Below, piece after piece: positions 27,361 to 36,720 of a stretch of DNA of 64,000 nucleotides (position 1 is the stretch's first letter; the number at the start of each line of letters is the position of its first letter). The stretch comes from Pseudoruegeria aquimaris (GTDB lineage: Bacteria > Pseudomonadota > Alphaproteobacteria > Rhodobacterales > Rhodobacteraceae): contig NZ_FWFQ01000007.1 in NCBI RefSeq assembly GCF_900172235.1, positions 62,001 through 126,000 of the forward strand, written 5' to 3'. Made by a program: the position numbers and the translations under genes. Under the pieces are notes generated by a model, which ran no database searches, was not told the DNA's origin, and was given only the letters and a program-made list of their open reading frames with translations.

Positions 27361-28230
27361 ATGTTTCGCCAGATGATCGGCGCGCTGTTTGCCCTCTGTC
27401 TGGCAACGAGTGCGCAGGCGGAAACAGCGGCCAAGCAATACTTCGGAAAGGCCACCGGAGGATCCCGACAGAACGCGGCCCCCTACGGCAGTTACGCCAA
27501 GGGCTGCCTCGCAGGCGGTGTGCAACTGCCCGAAACGGGCCCGCGCTGGCAGGCCATGCGCCTGAGCCGCAACCGCAACTGGGGCCATCCCGAAACCATC
27601 AAGTTCATCGAGCGCCTCAGCAAGAAGGCCGCGGCGCAACCGGGCTGGAACGGCCTCTACATCGGCGATATCTCGCAGCCACGGGGCGGCCCGATGCTCT
27701 CGGGCCACCGGTCCCACCAGATCGGGCTGGACATCGACATCTGGATGCGCCCGGCCACCGATCTGAAGCTCTCCCGCCGCACGCGGGAAAACATCTCCTC
27801 CATCTCCATGCGCCGCAACGAAGGAGCCTTCGTGAACGGCAACTGGACCCGGGCGCACCATGAAATCCTGAAGGCCGCCGCGAAAGACAAGGCCGTGGCC
27901 CGGATCTTCGTCTTTCCCGGCGCGAAGGTTCAGATGTGCAAGGACGAGAAGGGCAACAAGGCCTACCTGCGCAAGATCCGCCCGTGGTGGGGCCATCACT
28001 ACCATTTCCACGTGCGCCTTGCCTGCCCCCGCGGGGCCAAGGGCTGCGTCGATCAGGCGCCGCCGCCCAAGGGCGACGGCTGCGCCGAGGCCCAGCAGTG
28101 GGTCGACAACATCCTCAATCCGCCCCCGCCCAAGCCGCGCGATCCCAATGCGCCGGCGCCGAAACCGCGGCGGGAGCTGACACTTGCGGATCTTCCCAAG
28201 CAATGCACAAGCGTCTTGCGGTCGCGTTGA
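27361..28230 (+). CDS. mepA: Penicillin-insensitive murein endopeptidase MepA
   Basis: MepA is a periplasmic zinc endopeptidase (peptidase M74) that cuts D-Ala-mDAP cross-links in peptidoglycan. The 289-residue precursor has a signal peptide (residues 1-20, ending AQA-E). The metal site motifs [11 protein letters not shown] and [13 protein letters not shown] are intact. Paired cysteines in the second half fit the family's disulfides. The C-terminus has a proline-rich [18 protein letters not shown] extension not needed for catalysis. Its end overlaps the next gene by 28 bases in another frame. Confidence 0.96.
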   Translation: MFRQMIGALFALCLATSAQAETAAKQYFGKATGGSRQNAAPYGSYAKGCLAGGVQLPETGPRWQAMRLSRNRNWGHPETIKFIERLSKKAAAQPGWNGLYIGDISQPRGGPMLSGHRSHQIGLDIDIWMRPATDLKLSRRTRENISSISMRRNEGAFVNGNWTRAHHEILKAAAKDKAVARIFVFPGAKVQMCKDEKGNKAYLRKIRPWWGHHYHFHVRLACPRGAKGCVDQAPPPKGDGCAEAQQWVDNILNPPPPKPRDPNAPAPKPRRELTLADLPKQCTSVLRSR

Positions 28231-29099
28231 CCCTGTTCCTGGCCGTGTGCCCGGCGGCGGCCGTCGGCCCCGCCACCTCGGGCCCGCGCGTCGAGCTGAT
28301 GAGCCAGACCGTCTGGCGCGACGGCGATGCGCGGTTCGGCGGGTTCTCTGGGCTGCATGTCTACCCCGGCGGGCTGCGCTTTCTCGCCATCTCCGATCGC
28401 GGCAGCATCGCCGAGGGGCATTTCCTGCGCGCGGGCGGGCGGATCTCGCGGGTGGCGCTGGACAGGCTGCAACCCCTGAACGATCCCGACAAACGCCCCG
28501 TGGCCGGTGGGGCCGGAGATGCCGAGGGGCTTGCCGTTCGCTCCGATGGCCGGATCTTCGTCTCCTTCGAGGGGCAGCACCGGGTCTGGACCTATACCAG
28601 CCCTTCCGGCGAGGCGGCCTGGCTGCCCCGGCATGAAGATTTCAGACGGATGCAGAACAATTCTTCGCTGGAAGCGCTTGCGGTGGATGCGGCCGGGGCG
28701 CTCTATACGCTGCCAGAACGGTCGGGCCGGCTGGACAGGCCCTTCCCCGTCTACCGCTACAGGAAGGGCACTTGGCGGCGGGCCTTTTCCGTGCCCCGGC
28801 ACGGGCCGCATCTGCCGGTAGGGGCCGATATCGGCCCGGACGGGAAATTCTACCTGCTCGAACGCAATCTGAGCGGGCTGCTCGGCTTCGAAACGCGCCT
28901 GCGCCGTTTCACCTTCAGGGGCGGGCAATTGGGTGACGAGGAGATCCTGCTCGCCACGCGCTCCGGCACCCACGACAACCTCGAAGGGCTTTCGGTATGG
29001 CGGGACGGCGACGGAAACCTGCGCTTCACCATGATCTCCGACGACAACTTCAAGCTGTTCCAGCGCACGGAGGTCGTGGAGTATCGAATCCACGAATAG
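28203..29099 (+). CDS. Exported esterase-like activity of phytase family protein
   Basis: A 298-residue secreted protein of the PF13449 (esterase-like activity of phytase) family. Residues 1-20 form a signal peptide ending AAA-V. The mature protein has the beta-propeller-like blocks [49 protein letters not shown] and [25 protein letters not shown] typical of the family. The activity of these proteins is poorly known. ATG 28203 lies inside the end of mepA, so the 28-base overlap suggests coupled expression. Confidence 0.85.
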   Translation: MHKRLAVALTLFLAVCPAAAVGPATSGPRVELMSQTVWRDGDARFGGFSGLHVYPGGLRFLAISDRGSIAEGHFLRAGGRISRVALDRLQPLNDPDKRPVAGGAGDAEGLAVRSDGRIFVSFEGQHRVWTYTSPSGEAAWLPRHEDFRRMQNNSSLEALAVDAAGALYTLPERSGRLDRPFPVYRYRKGTWRRAFSVPRHGPHLPVGADIGPDGKFYLLERNLSGLLGFETRLRRFTFRGGQLGDEEILLATRSGTHDNLEGLSVWRDGDGNLRFTMISDDNFKLFQRTEVVEYRIHE

Positions 29100-29197
29100 C
29101 TTGCTATTCTGCAAGCGGGCCGTTAAACGCGCGCCCTTAGCGCCCGAACCGCGGCGCCCCAAGTCTCCGCGACCTTGTAAAAAACGGACAACAGAAA

Positions 29198-29821
29198 ATG
29201 CAACGAGCCCTCATTCCCGGCGTTCTCGCCATGGCCGCCATCGTGGTGGCCTCCAACATCCTGGTGCAGTTCCTCTTCGGCAACTGGCTGACCTGGGGTG
29301 CCTTTACCTACCCGCTTGCCTTCCTCGTGACCGATGTGATGAACCGCGTCTACGGTGCCGCCACCGCCCGCAAGGTGGTGTTTGCCGGTTTCGTGACGGG
29401 CATCATCTGTTCCTTCATCGGCACCCAGATCATGGGCGAGTTCGGCCCCCTCGTGACGCTGCGGATCGCGCTTGGCTCCGGCCTCGCCTTCCTGACCGCG
29501 CAGCTGATGGACGTGGCGATCTTCGACCGCCTGCGCGAGGGCCGCTGGTGGCGCGCGCCGCTGGCCTCCACGCTGGTCGGCTCCACGCTGGACACCGCCA
29601 TCTTCTTCACCGTCGCATTCTCGGCCACGCTCACCTTCCTGGAGCCCGGCAACGACGTGTCCTGGGCCGGTGAGATTCTGCCCATCCTCGGCGTCGGGCC
29701 GGAAGCGCCGCTCTGGGTTTCTCTCGCGATTGCCGACTGGATGGTCAAACTGGCGCTCGCATTGATCGCTTTGGTGCCGTTTCGCGCAATCGTGCACCGT
29801 TTGATGCCAGATGCTGCGTAA
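29198..29821 (+). CDS. Queuosine precursor transporter (YhhQ/VUT family)
   Basis: A 207-residue inner-membrane protein with about six hydrophobic segments. FTYPLAFLVTDVMNRVYGAATARKVVFAGF is the signature of the YhhQ (VUT) family, which imports the queuosine precursors preQ0/preQ1. SFIGTQIMGE and the STLVGSTLDTAIFF stretch complete the match. I looked for a preQ1 riboswitch in the 98 bases upstream and did not see one. The small transcription unit described next starts within a few bases of its stop codon. Confidence 0.9.
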   Translation: MQRALIPGVLAMAAIVVASNILVQFLFGNWLTWGAFTYPLAFLVTDVMNRVYGAATARKVVFAGFVTGIICSFIGTQIMGEFGPLVTLRIALGSGLAFLTAQLMDVAIFDRLREGRWWRAPLASTLVGSTLDTAIFFTVAFSATLTFLEPGNDVSWAGEILPILGVGPEAPLWVSLAIADWMVKLALALIALVPFRAIVHRLMPDAA

Positions 29822-29847
29822 AATGTTTTGACAAACACCAGATCTGT

Positions 29848-29890
29848 GGCACCCTCCTATTACGTTCAGAACAACCAGAAAGGAGGTGCC
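29848..29890 (+). promoter_or_regulatory. Anti-Shine-Dalgarno element sequestering the small ORF ribosome site
   Basis: GGCACCCTCC (29848-29857) is complementary to the ribosome site GGAGGTGCC (29882-29890), nine pairs with one bulged C. CACCTCC at 30009-30015 could pair with the same site instead. A consensus TTGACA lies at 29828-29833, but I see no convincing -10 box at the right distance, so the transcription start is unknown. Confidence 0.4.
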
Positions 29891-29891
29891 A

Positions 29892-29996
29892 ATGATCATT
29901 GGGAAACAGGAGCAGCTGGTGAAGGTTACGAGCGAGGTGAAAGTTTAGGGGGCAGCCCCTCTATGCAATCCCTGGCTTCGGGCTCTGCTATCTAGG
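29892..29996 (+). CDS. Small ORF of 34 codons with perfect ribosome site (unknown)
   Basis: I do not recognise this gene. ATG 29892 has AAAGGAGGTG immediately upstream with near-ideal spacing. The peptide begins MIIGKQEQLV and ends SLASGSAI; it is hydrophilic, has a KSLGGSP segment in the middle, and lacks a membrane segment, signal peptide or cysteine. It could be a small protein, a regulatory leader peptide, or the message part of a dual-function RNA. It sits in its own unit between the queuosine-precursor transporter and arfB. A strong terminator follows, and the two anti-Shine-Dalgarno stretches around it imply translational control. Confidence 0.5.
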
Positions 29997-30027
29997 AGTA
30001 CCGCTTGCCACCTCCAATTCTCGAGAG

Positions 30028-30066
30028 GAGCCCCCGCGCAGATGCCGCGGGGGCTCTTTCATTTTT
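30028..30066 (+). terminator. Strong Rho-independent terminator after the small ORF
   Basis: GAGCCCCCGCG (30028-30038) pairs perfectly over eleven bases with CGCGGGGGCTC (30046-30056), then TTTCATTTTT. From 30067 to the arfB start at 30265 I see no other supported feature. Confidence 0.92.
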
Positions 30067-30264
30067 GGCACAAGTCGGTTGAAGGCACCTGTTGCGCAAA
30101 AAAACAGATACGCGCCTGCCCGTCTCGTCGCGCCACGGCTGTGTTTCAAGCCCAATCGCAGGTGCGCTCCGCTCCCGCCCGGGCCGCCGCTCATCGACAA
30201 ATATTTCAAGGTGGCTTTCGTTCCCGATCTGGTCGCCCGCCGCATGCGCCGCTAGGGTGCGCCC

Positions 30265-30687
30265 ATGTTGCGGATCAACGACGATATCACCCTTGCCGAC
30301 TGGGAACTGACCGAAAGCTTCAGCCGTTCCTCGGGGCCTGGCGGGCAGAACGTGAACAAGGTGTCCACGGCCGTCGAGCTGCGCTTCGAGGCCGAGCGCA
30401 GCCCCAATCTTCCGGCCCATGCCAAGGCCCGTCTGAAGCGCATCGCGGGGCGGAAATGGACGACCGACGGCGCCATCGTGATCCGCGTGGAAGACACCCG
30501 CAGCCAGGCCCGCAACCGCGAAATCGCGCAGGAACGGCTGGCGGAGATGATCCGGCAATCCCTGATCCGGCCCAAGCGGCGGATCAAGACACGGCCCACG
30601 CTTGCCTCCAAGCGCCGCCGCGTGGATACGAAGGTCAGGCGCGGGCAGGTCAAGGCCCTGCGCGGCAAAGTGGACAAGGAAGACTGA
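30265..30687 (+). CDS. arfB: Alternative ribosome-rescue factor ArfB (peptidyl-tRNA hydrolase)
   Basis: ArfB (YaeJ) frees ribosomes stalled on non-stop mRNAs by hydrolysing peptidyl-tRNA. The 140-residue protein has the GGQ catalytic motif at residues 26-28 within FSRSSGPGGQNVNKVSTAVELRF. Its long basic C-terminal tail (KRRIKTRPTLASKRRR...) enters the mRNA channel of the stalled ribosome. The length matches the E. coli protein. It precedes the aminotransferase-like gene with a one-base overlap (TGATG), so all three genes 30265-32950 probably form one operon. Confidence 0.95.
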   Translation: MLRINDDITLADWELTESFSRSSGPGGQNVNKVSTAVELRFEAERSPNLPAHAKARLKRIAGRKWTTDGAIVIRVEDTRSQARNREIAQERLAEMIRQSLIRPKRRIKTRPTLASKRRRVDTKVRRGQVKALRGKVDKED

Positions 30688-31961
30688 TGGACGATCTGCA
30701 AACGCGGCGCCAGCGCGCCATGGGGCGCCACGTGACGACCTTCTACCGGGAGCCTGTCCACGTGGTGCGCGGCGAGGGCCCATGGCTGTGGGATGCGAAT
30801 GGGCGCAGGTATCTGGACTGCTACAACAACGTGCCGCACGTGGGCCATTGCCACCCGAAGGTGGTGGAGGCGATCGCGGCGCAGGCCGCCACGCTCAACG
30901 TTCACACCCGCTACATGAACGAACGCGTGGTGGAGTATCTGGAGGCCCTGTTCGCGAAATTCGATCACGGGCTCTCCAGCGCGATCATGGTCTGCTCGGG
31001 CTCCGAAGCCAATGATCTGGCGCTGCGCTTCGCCCAGGCCGTCACCGGCAGGACGGGCCTGATCGGGACGGACAACACCTATCACGGCAACACCGCCGCC
31101 GTGAGCCAGCTAAATGCCTCCAAGGTGCCGATCGGCGGCTATGCCGATCACGTGCGCAAGGTGCCGGCGCCCGACAACCTGAACCCTGTCGGCGGCAGCC
31201 GCGACGGGCAGGGCGCGGCCTTCGCGGCCCATGTGAAAGCCGCCATCGCGGAGCTTGAAGCCAGCGGCCACGGCGTATCGGCCCTGATCGTCTGCCCCTA
31301 TTTCGCCAACGAAGGCTTCCCCACGCTTGAGCGTGGTTTCCTCGACGAGGCCATCGCCGCGGTGCGCGCCGCAGGCGGGTTGATCATCGCCGACGAGGTG
31401 CAGCCGGGCTTCGGGCGGCTAGGCAGCCATTGGTGGGGGCATGAGAAGCTCGGTTTTGCGCCGGATATCGTCACGCTGGGCAAGCCCATGGCCAACGGCC
31501 ACCCGGTCGCCGCCGCCGTCACCCGGCCCGAGATTCTTGAGGCGTTTCAGGAGTCCTTTAAATATTTCAATACCTTCGGCGGAAACCCCGTTTCCGCGGC
31601 CGCAGCCCATGCCACGCTCAGGGTGATCGAAGAGGAAGGCATCCGCGAGAACGCTGAAAGCACCGGGGCCTACGCGGTTTCGCTGCTGTGCGATCTGGCT
31701 TCGCGCCACGATTGCATCGCCGACGTGCGCGGCTCGGGCCTGTTCTTCGGGGCGGAACTGGTTGAGGAGGGTGCCCCGGCCACCGCGCTGTGCGACGCCG
31801 TCATCAACGAGATGCGCCGGCGCGGTGTCCTGCTGCACAGCGAAGGCCGGCACGACAACATCCTGAAGGTGCGCCCGCCCTGCGTGTTCTCGCGCGAAAA
31901 CGCGGATCTTCTGGTGGACACGCTGGACGCCGCCCTGACGGCCGTGCGGGCCGCGCGATGA
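30687..31961 (+). CDS. AGXT2L-type PLP phospholyase (class III aminotransferase fold)
   Basis: This 424-residue protein has a class III aminotransferase fold but resembles the animal phospholyases ETNPPL and PHYKPL (AGXT2L1/2). Matching blocks are [69 protein letters not shown]-like [12 protein letters not shown], and [17 protein letters not shown]. The PLP lysine is K266 in [11 protein letters not shown]. Those enzymes split phosphoethanolamine or 5-phosphohydroxylysine into an aldehyde, ammonia and phosphate rather than transaminating. The next gene encodes a kinase and overlaps it by four bases, which supports the phospholyase reading. The exact substrate is not fixed by the sequence. Confidence 0.82.
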   Translation: MDDLQTRRQRAMGRHVTTFYREPVHVVRGEGPWLWDANGRRYLDCYNNVPHVGHCHPKVVEAIAAQAATLNVHTRYMNERVVEYLEALFAKFDHGLSSAIMVCSGSEANDLALRFAQAVTGRTGLIGTDNTYHGNTAAVSQLNASKVPIGGYADHVRKVPAPDNLNPVGGSRDGQGAAFAAHVKAAIAELEASGHGVSALIVCPYFANEGFPTLERGFLDEAIAAVRAAGGLIIADEVQPGFGRLGSHWWGHEKLGFAPDIVTLGKPMANGHPVAAAVTRPEILEAFQESFKYFNTFGGNPVSAAAAHATLRVIEEEGIRENAESTGAYAVSLLCDLASRHDCIADVRGSGLFFGAELVEEGAPATALCDAVINEMRRRGVLLHSEGRHDNILKVRPPCVFSRENADLLVDTLDAALTAVRAAR

Positions 31962-32950
31962 AGGATGCAGAGGCCATCGCCTTCGCCCGGGCGGCGCTCA
32001 GGGCTTGGGATGCCCCGGCGCAGCGGCCACGCCTCATCAAGAACCGCGAGAACGCGGTGTTCGAAGTGCGCGGCCCCGGCGGCGCCCGTGCCGCGCTGCG
32101 CCTGCATCGCCCCGGGTATCAATCCGCCGGTGCCGTCCGGTCCGAACTGGTCTGGACGCAGTTGCTGGCCCGCGAGGGCATGGCTCTGCCGCGCCCCCTG
32201 CCCACCGCTGAAGGGCACCTCTGCGTCGAGGTGCCGGAGGCCGGCCGGCTCGCCAGCATGGTGGGCTGGGTCGATGGACACCAGCTCGGTGAAGGCGGCG
32301 CGCCGCTGGGCGGCAGCCCGGCGGATCAGTCGCGCCTGTTCCACGCGCTGGGCCGTGAACTGGGCCGCCTGCACCGGTTGAGCGATTCCCTTGCGCTGCC
32401 TGCGGGCTTCACCCGGCCCCGCCTCGATGCCGAAGGCCTTCTCGGTGATGCCCCGCTCTGGGGCCGGTTCTGGGAAAACCCGGCGCTGTCCGAGGCGGAG
32501 TCGGCGCAGCTGATCTCGCTGCGCGCCATGCTGCGCGATGCCGTCGCCACGGCTTCGGCCCTGCCCGGCGGCTTCGGCCTGATCCATGCCGATGCCCTGC
32601 GCGAGAACGTCTTCGTCTCCGGCGACGCCCTTTGCCTGATCGATTTCGACGATGGCGCCTTCGGGCCTCGGCTCTACGAGCTGGGTGTTGCCATGTCGCA
32701 GAACTGGGAGCTTGCCAATGCACGCGAACTCGCGGCGGCGCTCTGCTCCGGCTACCGGGAGGAAATGCCCCTTTCCGCGGATGCGGAAGCCCTGTTGCCG
32801 GCCTTCACGCTGCTGCGCTGCCTTGCGTCCTGCGGCTGGGTGATCGGCCGCTACCCGCCCGAGGCGCCGGAAACCGCGGACTACGCTGCGCGTGCCTGCC
32901 GTGCGGCAGAGGCGTTCGCGGGGGGCGATTTCTTCGGGGCGGGTGCCTAG
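31958..32950 (+). CDS. APH-family small-molecule kinase, hydroxylysine-kinase (HYKK/AGPHD1)-like
   Basis: A 330-residue kinase of the aminoglycoside-phosphotransferase fold. An N-terminal nucleotide-binding lobe ([21 protein letters not shown]) is followed by the catalytic loop [13 protein letters not shown] and the metal motif [12 protein letters not shown]. In animals, kinases of this type (HYKK/AGPHD1) make 5-phosphohydroxylysine for the phospholyase PHYKPL. The ATGA overlap with the phospholyase-like gene suggests the same two-step logic. Related APH proteins include homoserine and ethanolamine kinases, so the substrate remains open. Its stop overlaps the end of converging pncB by four bases. 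Confidence 0.75.
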   Translation: MKDAEAIAFARAALRAWDAPAQRPRLIKNRENAVFEVRGPGGARAALRLHRPGYQSAGAVRSELVWTQLLAREGMALPRPLPTAEGHLCVEVPEAGRLASMVGWVDGHQLGEGGAPLGGSPADQSRLFHALGRELGRLHRLSDSLALPAGFTRPRLDAEGLLGDAPLWGRFWENPALSEAESAQLISLRAMLRDAVATASALPGGFGLIHADALRENVFVSGDALCLIDFDDGAFGPRLYELGVAMSQNWELANARELAAALCSGYREEMPLSADAEALLPAFTLLRCLASCGWVIGRYPPEAPETADYAARACRAAEAFAGGDFFGAGA

Positions 32951-34239
32951 ACCACGACCTCGATCCGCTCCTGGTCGGCCACGCCGAACACGCGCTTGTA
33001 GCGGGCGACCTCATCCGCCGGCCCCATCGCCTTGTTGGGATTGTCCGACAGCTTCACCGTCGGGCGGCCGTCGGCGCTGACGGCTTTGCAGACGAGGGAG
33101 AAGGGCGCGAGCGCGTCGTTCGGCGTGAGGTCGCGGAAATCATTCGTCATCAACGTGCCCCAACCGAAGGAGATGCGCGCGCGGCCGGCGAACTGGGCGG
33201 AAAGCTCGGCGATCTTGTCCACGTCCAGCCCGTCGGAGAAGATGATCAGCTTGTTGCGCGGGTCCTCGCCGCGTTCCTGCCACCAGCGGATGGCGGTTTC
33301 CGCCCCTTTCGCGGGGTCGCCGGAATCGATGCGGATGCCCGTCCAGCCGGCCAGCCAGTCGGGCGCGTCCCGCAGGAAGCCCTCGGTGCCGTATGTATCG
33401 GGCAGGATGATGCGCAGGTTGCCGGAGTGCTCTTCCTGCCAGTCCGCCAGAACGTCATAGGGCGCGCGCTTGAGCGCGGCGTCGTCCTCGGCGAGGGCGG
33501 TGTAGACCATGGGCAGCTCGTGGGCGTTGGTGCCGATCGCCTCCACCTCGCGGCGCATCGCGATCAGGCAGTTCGACGTGCCGATGAACTTTCCACCCAA
33601 GCCTTCCAGCATCGCCTGCACGCACCAGTCCTGCCACAGGAAGCTGTGCCGGCGGCGGGTGCCGAAATCGGCGAGCCGCAGGTCGGGCAGCTGGCGCAGG
33701 CGTTCGACCTTCTCCCAGAGTTTCGTCATCGCACGGGCGTAGAGCACCTGCAGTTCGAAACGCCCCATCGGCGCCAGGACCGCCCGCGAGCGCAGCTCCA
33801 TCAGCACCGCCAGCGCCGGGATCTCCCACAGCATGACCTCGGGCCAGCGGCCTTCGAACGTCAGCTCGTATTGGCCGTCTCGTTTTTCCAGGTGGTAGGG
33901 CGGCAGGCGCAGCGCTTCGAACCACTCCATGAAATCCGGGCGGAACATCTGGCGCTTTCCGTAGAAGGTGTTGCCGCGCAGCCAGGTGCTTTCGCCGCGG
34001 GACAGCGAGAGGGAGCGGATGTGATCCAGTTGTTCCCGCAACTCGCCTTCGTCGATCAGCTCGGCGAGCCGGATGTGCTTGCTGCGGTTGATCAGGCTGA
34101 AGGTGACATGGGTGTCGGGCTTGTTGCGGAAGACCGATTGGCACATCAGCAGCTTGTAGAAATCGGTGTCGATCAACGAGCGGACGATCGGATCGATCTT
34201 CCACTTGTGATTGTAGACGCGCGTCGCGATGTCGACCAA
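32947..34239 (-). CDS. pncB: Nicotinate phosphoribosyltransferase
   Basis: PncB joins nicotinate to PRPP to make nicotinate mononucleotide in the NAD salvage (Preiss-Handler) route. The 430-residue protein has the N-terminal [16 protein letters not shown] block, [14 protein letters not shown], and GTNAHELPM, whose histidine is the one that becomes phosphorylated in the ATP-coupled enzyme. [10 protein letters not shown] and [12 protein letters not shown] form the phosphate-binding barrel end. The gene lies 48 bases downstream of the hybrid kinase gene on the same strand, and pncA is just beyond that. Confidence 0.96.
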   Translation of the reverse strand: MVDIATRVYNHKWKIDPIVRSLIDTDFYKLLMCQSVFRNKPDTHVTFSLINRSKHIRLAELIDEGELREQLDHIRSLSLSRGESTWLRGNTFYGKRQMFRPDFMEWFEALRLPPYHLEKRDGQYELTFEGRWPEVMLWEIPALAVLMELRSRAVLAPMGRFELQVLYARAMTKLWEKVERLRQLPDLRLADFGTRRRHSFLWQDWCVQAMLEGLGGKFIGTSNCLIAMRREVEAIGTNAHELPMVYTALAEDDAALKRAPYDVLADWQEEHSGNLRIILPDTYGTEGFLRDAPDWLAGWTGIRIDSGDPAKGAETAIRWWQERGEDPRNKLIIFSDGLDVDKIAELSAQFAGRARISFGWGTLMTNDFRDLTPNDALAPFSLVCKAVSADGRPTVKLSDNPNKAMGPADEVARYKRVFGVADQERIEVVV

Positions 34240-34287
34240 GGCACCGCCCCTCCCTGCGATTTTCGCTTGGTTCGGGTATCGCAGGCC

Positions 34288-36549
34288 CTAGGCCCGCGCG
34301 CAAGTTTCGCCTGTGCCCGGTTGCGGCACATGGCGCGCGATCTCGGCGAAAAGCGCTTCGCGCCGGATGGGTTTCGCGAGGAAGCCGTTCATGCCGGCCG
34401 CATCGCAGGCCGCGCGGTCTGCGTCGGAGGCGTTGGCCGTCACCGCGACGATGGGCGTGGGCGTGCTCTGGCGGCGCTGCTCCTCGGCGCGGATGGCGGC
34501 GGTGGCCTCGAGCCCGGTGCAGACCGGCATGGCGAGATCCATGAGAATGATGTCGGGCTTGTCGGCGCGCCACTTCTCGATGGCTTCCTGCCCGTTCTCC
34601 GCGAATTCGGGCGAAAGCCCGCCGGCTTCCAGCATCTTGCGCAGCAGAAGCCTGTTGGTGCGGTTGTCTTCCGCCACGAGCACGCGCAGCCCGGAGGGAA
34701 GGGGCCGGCCGGGCGCTTTCGGGCGGGTGGCGGCGCCCTCCGAAGCGGTGGCCTCGCCGCCAGTCAGCGGCAGATCGAGGTGGAAGGTCGCGCCGGCGCC
34801 GGGGGTGGACTCGGCGCTCAGATCCCCTCCCATGCGCTTGGCGAGCGTCCGGCAGATCGCGAGCCCGAGCCCGACGCCCCCCTGCTCGCGGCGCTGGGGC
34901 GAATCCGCCGTCTGGAAAGGCTGGAACAGCCGCTCCAGCACCTCCGGGTCCATGCCCTTTCCGGTATCCTTGACCGTGATTCGGCAGGAGGCGTCACCGC
35001 GCCGTGTGAGCGAAACCGCGATGCAGCCGGCCTCGGTGAACTTGATGGCATTCGTCAGAAGGTTGAGCAGGATCTGCCGGACCCGGCCGGCATCGCCGCA
35101 GGTTTCCAGCGGGCCGTCGGGCACGTCACAGGCCAGCACGAGCCCCTTTTCGCGCGCGTTGGGCTGCATCAAGGTGCAGGTTTCCAGAACGCAGGCCGCA
35201 AGATCGTAGGGCTCGGGCCGTATTACCAGCCGGTCGGTTTCCAGCGCGGTGAAATCGAGGATGTCCGAAAGGATGCCGAGCAGGGCTGCGCCGGAGTTCT
35301 CGATCGTCCGCACGAGCAGCGCCTGATCTTCGGTAAGCTCGGTGTCCAGCAGTAGTTCCGTGGTGCCGATGATGCCGTTCATCGGCGTGCGCAGCTCGTG
35401 GCTCATCATCGCGAGGAAATCCGATTTCGCCCGGTTGGCCCGCTCCGCGTCGCGCCGCGCCCGCGCCAGCTCGGCTTCGCGGGCCTTGGCTTCCGTGATG
35501 TCGCGCTCGATGGCGACGCGCATGAGGACGTTGCCGCGATTGTCGAGGATCGGGGAGATCGAGGTTTCGACCCAGATCAGGCGCCCGTCCTTGCAGCGGT
35601 TCCGGATCTCCGTCCGGATGGGGGCGTTGCGGGCCACGGCGAGCTGGATCCGTTTGATCGTCTCCGGCGAGGTTTCCGGTGCGTTCAGCAGATCGCCGGG
35701 GCGTTTCCCGATCGCCTCTTCGCGGCTGTAGCCCGTCAGGCGCGTGAAGGTTTCGTTGACCCACTCGATGCGCCCTTCCGGATCGCTGATGATCACGCTG
35801 TCATTGGCGCGCTTGGCCACGTGGGCGAGCCGCAGCGCCTGCCGCGAATGCGCTTCGATGGCGGTCGCGGCTTCTTCCAGCCTGCGCCTGCCTTCCAGCA
35901 TCCGGCGCTTGTCTTCGGTGCGGGCGAAATAGCTCCGGACGACGTAGCTCAGGAAAACGCCAGACACGTAGAACAGCAGCGCGGCGGCCAGCGTGTCGAA
36001 CAGGAGCCGCGGGTTGATGACGCCGGTTTCGATCCAGTCGAACAGGAAGAAACTGCAGACGGCGCCGAATATGATGGCCATGCGGGCCCTTGACGCCAAG
36101 GGGCAATGGGGCAGGACGAGCCCGGCGTTGAGCAGGGCGCCGACCATGAAAGCGACGGTGAAGAAGCGCGTTTCTCCGCCCGGCGCTCCAAACCAGGCCA
36201 GAGCGCCGCAGGCTGCAAGCGTGCTGGCCTGAAAGGCGCCGGTGACGGCGGACCAGAACCTTATTCTTTCAAAGGGCCAGCCGTTGGTGCGCAGGCGGCC
36301 GAGCTGCAACAGAAACAGGCAATCCACCGCTTCACCGAAGAGCGCGAGGCAGACCGCCAGGGCCCCCACGGCCGGCGAAACCAGCCAGGCAAGCGCGATG
36401 CCGCCGATGGCCGTGGGGATCTGGCGCGACAGAAACTGCTCCACGCGACGGCGCGCGTAGCGCCGCAGGCGGCCCTCTTCGCTGTTGCGCCGTTCAAAGA
36501 GCGCCAGTTGCTCGGCGGCTCTTCCGCTGTCTGTCTGTTCCGCGGCCAA
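34288..36549 (-). CDS. Hybrid sensor histidine kinase with PAS and receiver domains
   Basis: A 753-residue membrane sensor. About residues 40-215 hold some five to six hydrophobic segments with no named fold. A helical linker leads to a PAS-PAC sensor (about 240-355, WVNETFTRLTGYSREEAIG). HisKA follows with H384 in MSHELRTPMNG, then the ATPase domain with NLLTNAIKF, DTGKGM and GVGLGLAICRTLAKRMGG. The receiver domain carries the likely phospho-acceptor D671 in ILMDLAMPV and the lysine in FLAKPI. There is no HPt domain, so an external HPt and regulator must exist elsewhere. It sits between pncB and pncA on the same strand. Confidence 0.92.
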   Translation of the reverse strand: MAAEQTDSGRAAEQLALFERRNSEEGRLRRYARRRVEQFLSRQIPTAIGGIALAWLVSPAVGALAVCLALFGEAVDCLFLLQLGRLRTNGWPFERIRFWSAVTGAFQASTLAACGALAWFGAPGGETRFFTVAFMVGALLNAGLVLPHCPLASRARMAIIFGAVCSFFLFDWIETGVINPRLLFDTLAAALLFYVSGVFLSYVVRSYFARTEDKRRMLEGRRRLEEAATAIEAHSRQALRLAHVAKRANDSVIISDPEGRIEWVNETFTRLTGYSREEAIGKRPGDLLNAPETSPETIKRIQLAVARNAPIRTEIRNRCKDGRLIWVETSISPILDNRGNVLMRVAIERDITEAKAREAELARARRDAERANRAKSDFLAMMSHELRTPMNGIIGTTELLLDTELTEDQALLVRTIENSGAALLGILSDILDFTALETDRLVIRPEPYDLAACVLETCTLMQPNAREKGLVLACDVPDGPLETCGDAGRVRQILLNLLTNAIKFTEAGCIAVSLTRRGDASCRITVKDTGKGMDPEVLERLFQPFQTADSPQRREQGGVGLGLAICRTLAKRMGGDLSAESTPGAGATFHLDLPLTGGEATASEGAATRPKAPGRPLPSGLRVLVAEDNRTNRLLLRKMLEAGGLSPEFAENGQEAIEKWRADKPDIILMDLAMPVCTGLEATAAIRAEEQRRQSTPTPIVAVTANASDADRAACDAAGMNGFLAKPIRREALFAEIARHVPQPGTGETCARA

Positions 36550-36673
36550 AACGAATGCTCATGGTTTCCAATGCCGCGAGGGTCGCAGGCGGAACTTAAG
36601 AAAACGCTACGGCGGCAGGAGGCTGCCCGATTTTTAAGGCCGGCCATTCAGCCCGGTTCCCCAGCCTGTTTTC

Positions 36674-36720
36674 TCGGGCCACTGTCTTTCTCAGGCCAGT
36701 GTCTTTTTCAGGCCAGTGTC
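36674..36720. repeat. 17-bp tandem repeat across the pncA stop codon
   Basis: Nearly three copies of a 17-base unit: tcgggccactgtctttc (36674), tcaggccagtgtctttt (36691) and the start of a third, tcaggccagtgtc (36708-36720). The third contains the last codons and stop of pncA, so the gene's 3' end has been duplicated downstream. Confidence 0.8.

Noticed and set aside
29100-29197. Looked for a preQ1 riboswitch before the queuosine precursor transporter
   Set aside because: No type I loop/tail pattern and no pseudoknot are visible; only an A-rich run near the start codon.
30079-30255. TTG-started 58-codon frame between the terminator and arfB
   Set aside because: It has no ribosome site, an arginine- and proline-rich composition typical of chance frames in this genome, and no recognisable motif.
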